From positions 1 through 64,000 of the forward strand of contig JAPLGO010000024.1 in the NCBI GenBank assembly GCA_026390115.1: a stretch of DNA of 64,000 nt, given 5' to 3'. Every line of letters begins with the position of its first letter. Position 1 is the stretch's first letter. Shown piece after piece: positions 61,286 to 64,000 of the stretch. Under the pieces are notes generated by a model, which was not told where the DNA came from, made no database searches, and worked only from the letters and a program-made list of their open reading frames with translations. The stretch is from Campylobacterales bacterium. GTDB lineage: Bacteria; Campylobacterota; Campylobacteria; Campylobacterales; Sulfurimonadaceae. A program made the position numbers and the translations under genes.

Positions 61286-63735
61286 TACCCTTTAATTACC
61301 AAGTTTACAAGCTTCTTAGGAACAACTATCTCTTTTACAATCGTTTGCCCTAGAAGCCATTTTGCAGCACTCTCTTTAGCGATTCTTAAAATATTCTCAT
61401 CGCTCTCATCGGCAGATACCTCTATCTCCGTTCTTCTTTTACCGTTAATAGAAACGCCTATTGTTAAAGTGTCTTCAACAAAAACTTCTTCCAAAACGCT
61501 CACAGCAGAGAAATTTTTTAAAGAAAACTTTTCACTGCTTATATCCCAGCATGTATGCGGAATAACAGGCTCCATGATTGAGCTTAAAATCCAATACCCC
61601 TCACTCCAAACTGCACTGTTATTCTGAAGATTAAGAGCATTCATGGCCTCCATGACACCGGCTATCATCGTGTTAAATGTATATTTTTCAGAGTAAACAT
61701 CGTTTGCACGGACAAGTGCTTCATACACTTTCTTTCTTGCAAACTTCTCCTCTTTGGTAAGCGTTGAATGTGCAATTGTAGGGATTTTATCTGTTTTTGT
61801 AACATGAACAGAGCGCTCAAAAAATCTTTTTATAAATCTGTACGCGCCCTCCACTGCACTGTCATTCCACTCCAACTCCTGCGTTGGAGGAGCAGCGAAA
61901 AGTATAAAAAGTCTTGCCGTATCCGCCCCGTATTTTTCAATTATCGCATCAGGGTCAACGGTATTGCCTTTTGACTTACTCATCTTTGCTCCGTCTTTGA
62001 GCACCATTCCTTGCGTAAGAAGTTTATCAAACGGCTCATCAAACTCTAGATAGCCCAAATCGCGAAAAACTTTTGTAAAAAATCTTGCATACAAAAGGTG
62101 AAGAATTGCATGTTCAATCCCGCCGATGTAGTGATCTACACCCATCCAGTACTTAATCTGCTCACTTGAAAAAGCCTCTTTCTCCCAGTTTTTAGGAGAT
62201 GCGCAGAAGCGTAAAAAATACCATGAAGATTCAACAAAAGTGTCCATCGTATCTGTTTCACGAACAGCATCTTTCCCGCATTCCGGACATTTGCAGTGTT
62301 TCCAAGTCGGGTGGTTATCAAGAGGATTCCCTTCTCCCGTTATCTCAATATCTTCAGGAAGAGCAATAGGGAGATTCTCTTTTTTCTCCATCACCAGACC
62401 GCAATCATCACAATGGACAAAAGGAATCGGCGCACCCCAGTAACGCTGACGGCTTACACCCCAATCTTTGAGTTTGTAATTTGTAGTTCTTTTACCGATT
62501 TTTTCATTTTCAAAATAGTCTATGATTTTGGATTGCGCTTCTTTGGAGTTGAGTCCATCAAACTCTTTTGAGTTAAAAAGCTCTCCAATCTCTGTAAATG
62601 CCGAATCCTCTTTGGGTTCGCCCTCATAAGGTTTTATAACTGCATTTATAGGCAAGTCATACTTTTTGGCAAAATCAAAATCCCTGTCATCATGTGCAGG
62701 AACAGCCATAACTGCACCGCTTCCATAATCCATAAGAACAAAATTTGCAATCCAGACAGGAATTTTTTTGCCACTTAATGGGTGAATAACATCAAGACCA
62801 AGAGAGATACCGGATTTTTCTTTTTGTCTATCAATAGAAGAGGTCGTTTTCATCGTTTTAATTTGAGCAATTACATCTTCTGACAAAAGAGAATTTTCTA
62901 TCATGTAAGAAACTATCTCATGTTCAGGGGCAAGTGCCGTGTAGCTGACTCCGTAGATTGTGTCAGGTCTCGTTGTAAAGACATCAAAATTTTTAAATGT
63001 ATTACTTAATTTACTCAAGGACTTTTCATCAAAGTAGAGGTCAAATGCCAAGCCGTTTGATTTGCCTATCCAGTTCTCCTGCATGGTCAGAACCTGCTTC
63101 GGCCAGCCGCCTTCAAGTTTTTTTAAATCGTTAAGAAGCTCATCGCCGTACTGAGTGATTTTAAAATAATATTGGTTCATATCTTTTTTGACAATTGGAG
63201 TGTCGCATCTCCAGCAACACCCTTCAACTACCTGCTCGTTTGCAAGAACTGTCTGGTCATGCGGACACCAGTTGAGCATCCCTTTTTTACGGTAAAGAAG
63301 CCCTTTTTCATACATGTCGATTATAAAGCCCTGTTCAAACTTAGTGTAAAGCTCATCACTCGTTGCAAGTTCTCGCTCTTTTGAAAACGAAAAACCAAGA
63401 GAGTAGAACTCATTTTTCATATAATCTATATTGTCATATGTCCATTTTTTTGGGTGTGAACCATTTTTGATAGCTGCATTTTCAGCAGGCATGCCAAAGC
63501 TGTCAAAGCCGATTGGGTGAAGAACATTGAAGTTTTGCTGGCGGTAGTAGCGGGCAAATGCATCGCTAATCGTGTAGTTTCTGACATGCCCCATATGAAG
63601 TCGCCCACTTGGAAAAGGAAACATGCTCAATATATATTTTTTTTCTTTACTAAAATCTTCACTAGGTTCAAAACTTTTGTTTTCTTTCCAAAAGTTTTGC
63701 CATTTTTTTTCTATAGATTTTGAACTGTATTCCAA
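61285..63735 (-). CDS. leuS: leucyl-tRNA synthetase
   Basis: LeuS charges tRNA-Leu. The 816-residue class I enzyme has the HIGH motif as HMGH in [18 protein letters not shown] and the KMSKS motif in [17 protein letters not shown]. The CP1 editing domain is present ([19 protein letters not shown]), as are the zinc-binding CDDCG/CPECG cysteines and the [18 protein letters not shown] core. Length and layout are normal. The start is TTG (TTGGAATACAG), with AGGAG at six bases and no ATG nearby. A possible promoter lies 49 bases upstream, making it the head of a long operon. Confidence 0.98.
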   Translation of the reverse strand: MEYSSKSIEKKWQNFWKENKSFEPSEDFSKEKKYILSMFPFPSGRLHMGHVRNYTISDAFARYYRQQNFNVLHPIGFDSFGMPAENAAIKNGSHPKKWTYDNIDYMKNEFYSLGFSFSKERELATSDELYTKFEQGFIIDMYEKGLLYRKKGMLNWCPHDQTVLANEQVVEGCCWRCDTPIVKKDMNQYYFKITQYGDELLNDLKKLEGGWPKQVLTMQENWIGKSNGLAFDLYFDEKSLSKLSNTFKNFDVFTTRPDTIYGVSYTALAPEHEIVSYMIENSLLSEDVIAQIKTMKTTSSIDRQKEKSGISLGLDVIHPLSGKKIPVWIANFVLMDYGSGAVMAVPAHDDRDFDFAKKYDLPINAVIKPYEGEPKEDSAFTEIGELFNSKEFDGLNSKEAQSKIIDYFENEKIGKRTTNYKLKDWGVSRQRYWGAPIPFVHCDDCGLVMEKKENLPIALPEDIEITGEGNPLDNHPTWKHCKCPECGKDAVRETDTMDTFVESSWYFLRFCASPKNWEKEAFSSEQIKYWMGVDHYIGGIEHAILHLLYARFFTKVFRDLGYLEFDEPFDKLLTQGMVLKDGAKMSKSKGNTVDPDAIIEKYGADTARLFILFAAPPTQELEWNDSAVEGAYRFIKRFFERSVHVTKTDKIPTIAHSTLTKEEKFARKKVYEALVRANDVYSEKYTFNTMIAGVMEAMNALNLQNNSAVWSEGYWILSSIMEPVIPHTCWDISSEKFSLKNFSAVSVLEEVFVEDTLTIGVSINGKRRTEIEVSADESDENILRIAKESAAKWLLGQTIVKEIVVPKKLVNLVIKG

Positions 63736-63783
63736 CTATTTCTCCTGATATTCTGATAATTATAAGTTAAATAAATTGGAGCA

Positions 63784-63789
63784 ATTATA
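63784..63789 (-). promoter_or_regulatory. candidate -10 of the leuS operon
   Basis: On the minus strand TATAAT follows TTTTTG and lies 48 bases before the TTG start of leuS. No standard -35 is seen at 16-18 bases. The position and the T-rich upstream tract fit Campylobacterota promoters. Confidence 0.4.
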
Positions 63790-63912
63790 CAAAAAGTATC
63801 TTAACAAGCGACTGAATAGAAAGATGGAAGACAATGGAAGCAACTCACTTAAATATGCGAACTAAAGTGTTTACAAAGTGCAGCTTGTACAATTTAAAAA
63901 CCAAAATCCAGA

Positions 63913-64000
63913 CTACTCTCCTGCTCTGACACAACGCACAAAAAGGGTCGTACCCTTATAATTACTGCGTGCATGTCCGTCATAGAAGTCCACAACCCAA
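63913..64000 (-). CDS. C-terminal end of a DUF1566/Lcl-type protein (partial)
   Basis: The minus-strand frame, missing from the ORF track, is open from the window edge to a TAG (CTA at 63913-63915). It reads WVVDFYDGHARSNYKGTT and LFVRCVRAGE. This is the standard closing segment of DUF1566/Legionella collagen-like C-terminal domains, which end with xxVRCVR and aromatic/Gly-rich strands and share the formylglycine-enzyme-like fold. These domains are usually in exported or surface proteins. Only 28 residues are in the window, so the domain before it cannot be judged. About 120 bases lie between its stop and the leuS promoter, with no other feature visible. Confidence 0.6.
   Translation of the reverse strand, partial: WVVDFYDGHARSNYKGTTLFVRCVRAGE

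Noticed and set aside
63944-63958. AAGGGT-CGT-ACCCTT palindrome near the right edge
   Set aside because: It falls inside the DUF1566 reading frame (KGTT codons), so coding constraint explains it and it is not placed as a terminator.

Overview
The window is a dense, AT-rich bacterial chromosome segment with very short intergenic gaps and long same-strand gene runs. It carries a cheV-cheA(receiver)-cheW run, a csd1-like M23 peptidase overlapping a bactofilin (ccmA), two Gre-family genes, c-di-GMP enzymes and NnrS/hemerythrin-like proteins. Together these suggest a motile, free-living Campylobacterota (Epsilonproteobacteria), most like Sulfurimonas or a close relative. The genus is an inference from gene content; no rRNA is present to test it. 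I saw no tRNA, rRNA, CRISPR array or insertion sequence. No gene-free stretch exceeds 300 bases.

Layout. 1-584: gene debris, in which a SCO1-like fragment runs into the tail of a hybrid-kinase receiver. 635-5233 (minus): DUF2231 membrane protein, hisD, a thioredoxin-like protein, aroK, an NnrS/heme-copper-like membrane protein and a hemerythrin. 5293-10336 (minus): HD-GYP response regulator, FIST sensor protein and PAS hybrid kinase, which look like one signalling module. 10463-12200 (plus): motA-motB behind a sigma28-type promoter. 12251-17090 (minus): purL, a KefB-type antiporter, a Gre-like factor and a small unknown. 17218-21375 (plus): HDOD protein, RNase R-type exonuclease, holA and an unknown, closed by three back-to-back palindromes. 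21490-35047 (minus) is one long run: surE, tcdA, two small unknowns, greA, argC, an LpxH/LpxJ-like phosphoesterase, cheV-cheA-cheW, an MCE/Mla-type lipid ABC system, pepP and a lytic transglycosylase.

35084-36136 (minus) encodes a membrane-anchored protein with a duplicated SPOR-like unit. 36231-38015 (plus) is a second sigma28-type transcription unit with an unknown protein and an MCP-like protein that stops just after the signalling tip. 38030-44795 (plus): rho, murI, an EAL-CBS-GGDEF protein with two unknown partners, and dnaX. 44804-50823 (minus): a small HTH protein and a tripartite RND efflux operon. 50922-52328 (minus): a sensor kinase with no regulator beside it. 52453-52947 (plus): an unknown. 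52949-63735 (minus): leuS, lptE-like, GGDEF cyclase, folC, M23 peptidase, bactofilin, mfd and ymdB-like phosphodiesterase. 63913-64000 (minus): the C-terminal end of a DUF1566/Lcl-type protein.

The functional themes are motility and chemotaxis (motAB, cheVAW, MCP-like), c-di-GMP signalling (HD-GYP, EAL-CBS-GGDEF, GGDEF), cell envelope building (LPS, MCE lipid transport, murI, M23/bactofilin shape genes, lytic transglycosylase) and core DNA/RNA/protein metabolism. Many starts are TTG or GTG with a well-placed Shine-Dalgarno sequence; start choices are given per gene.
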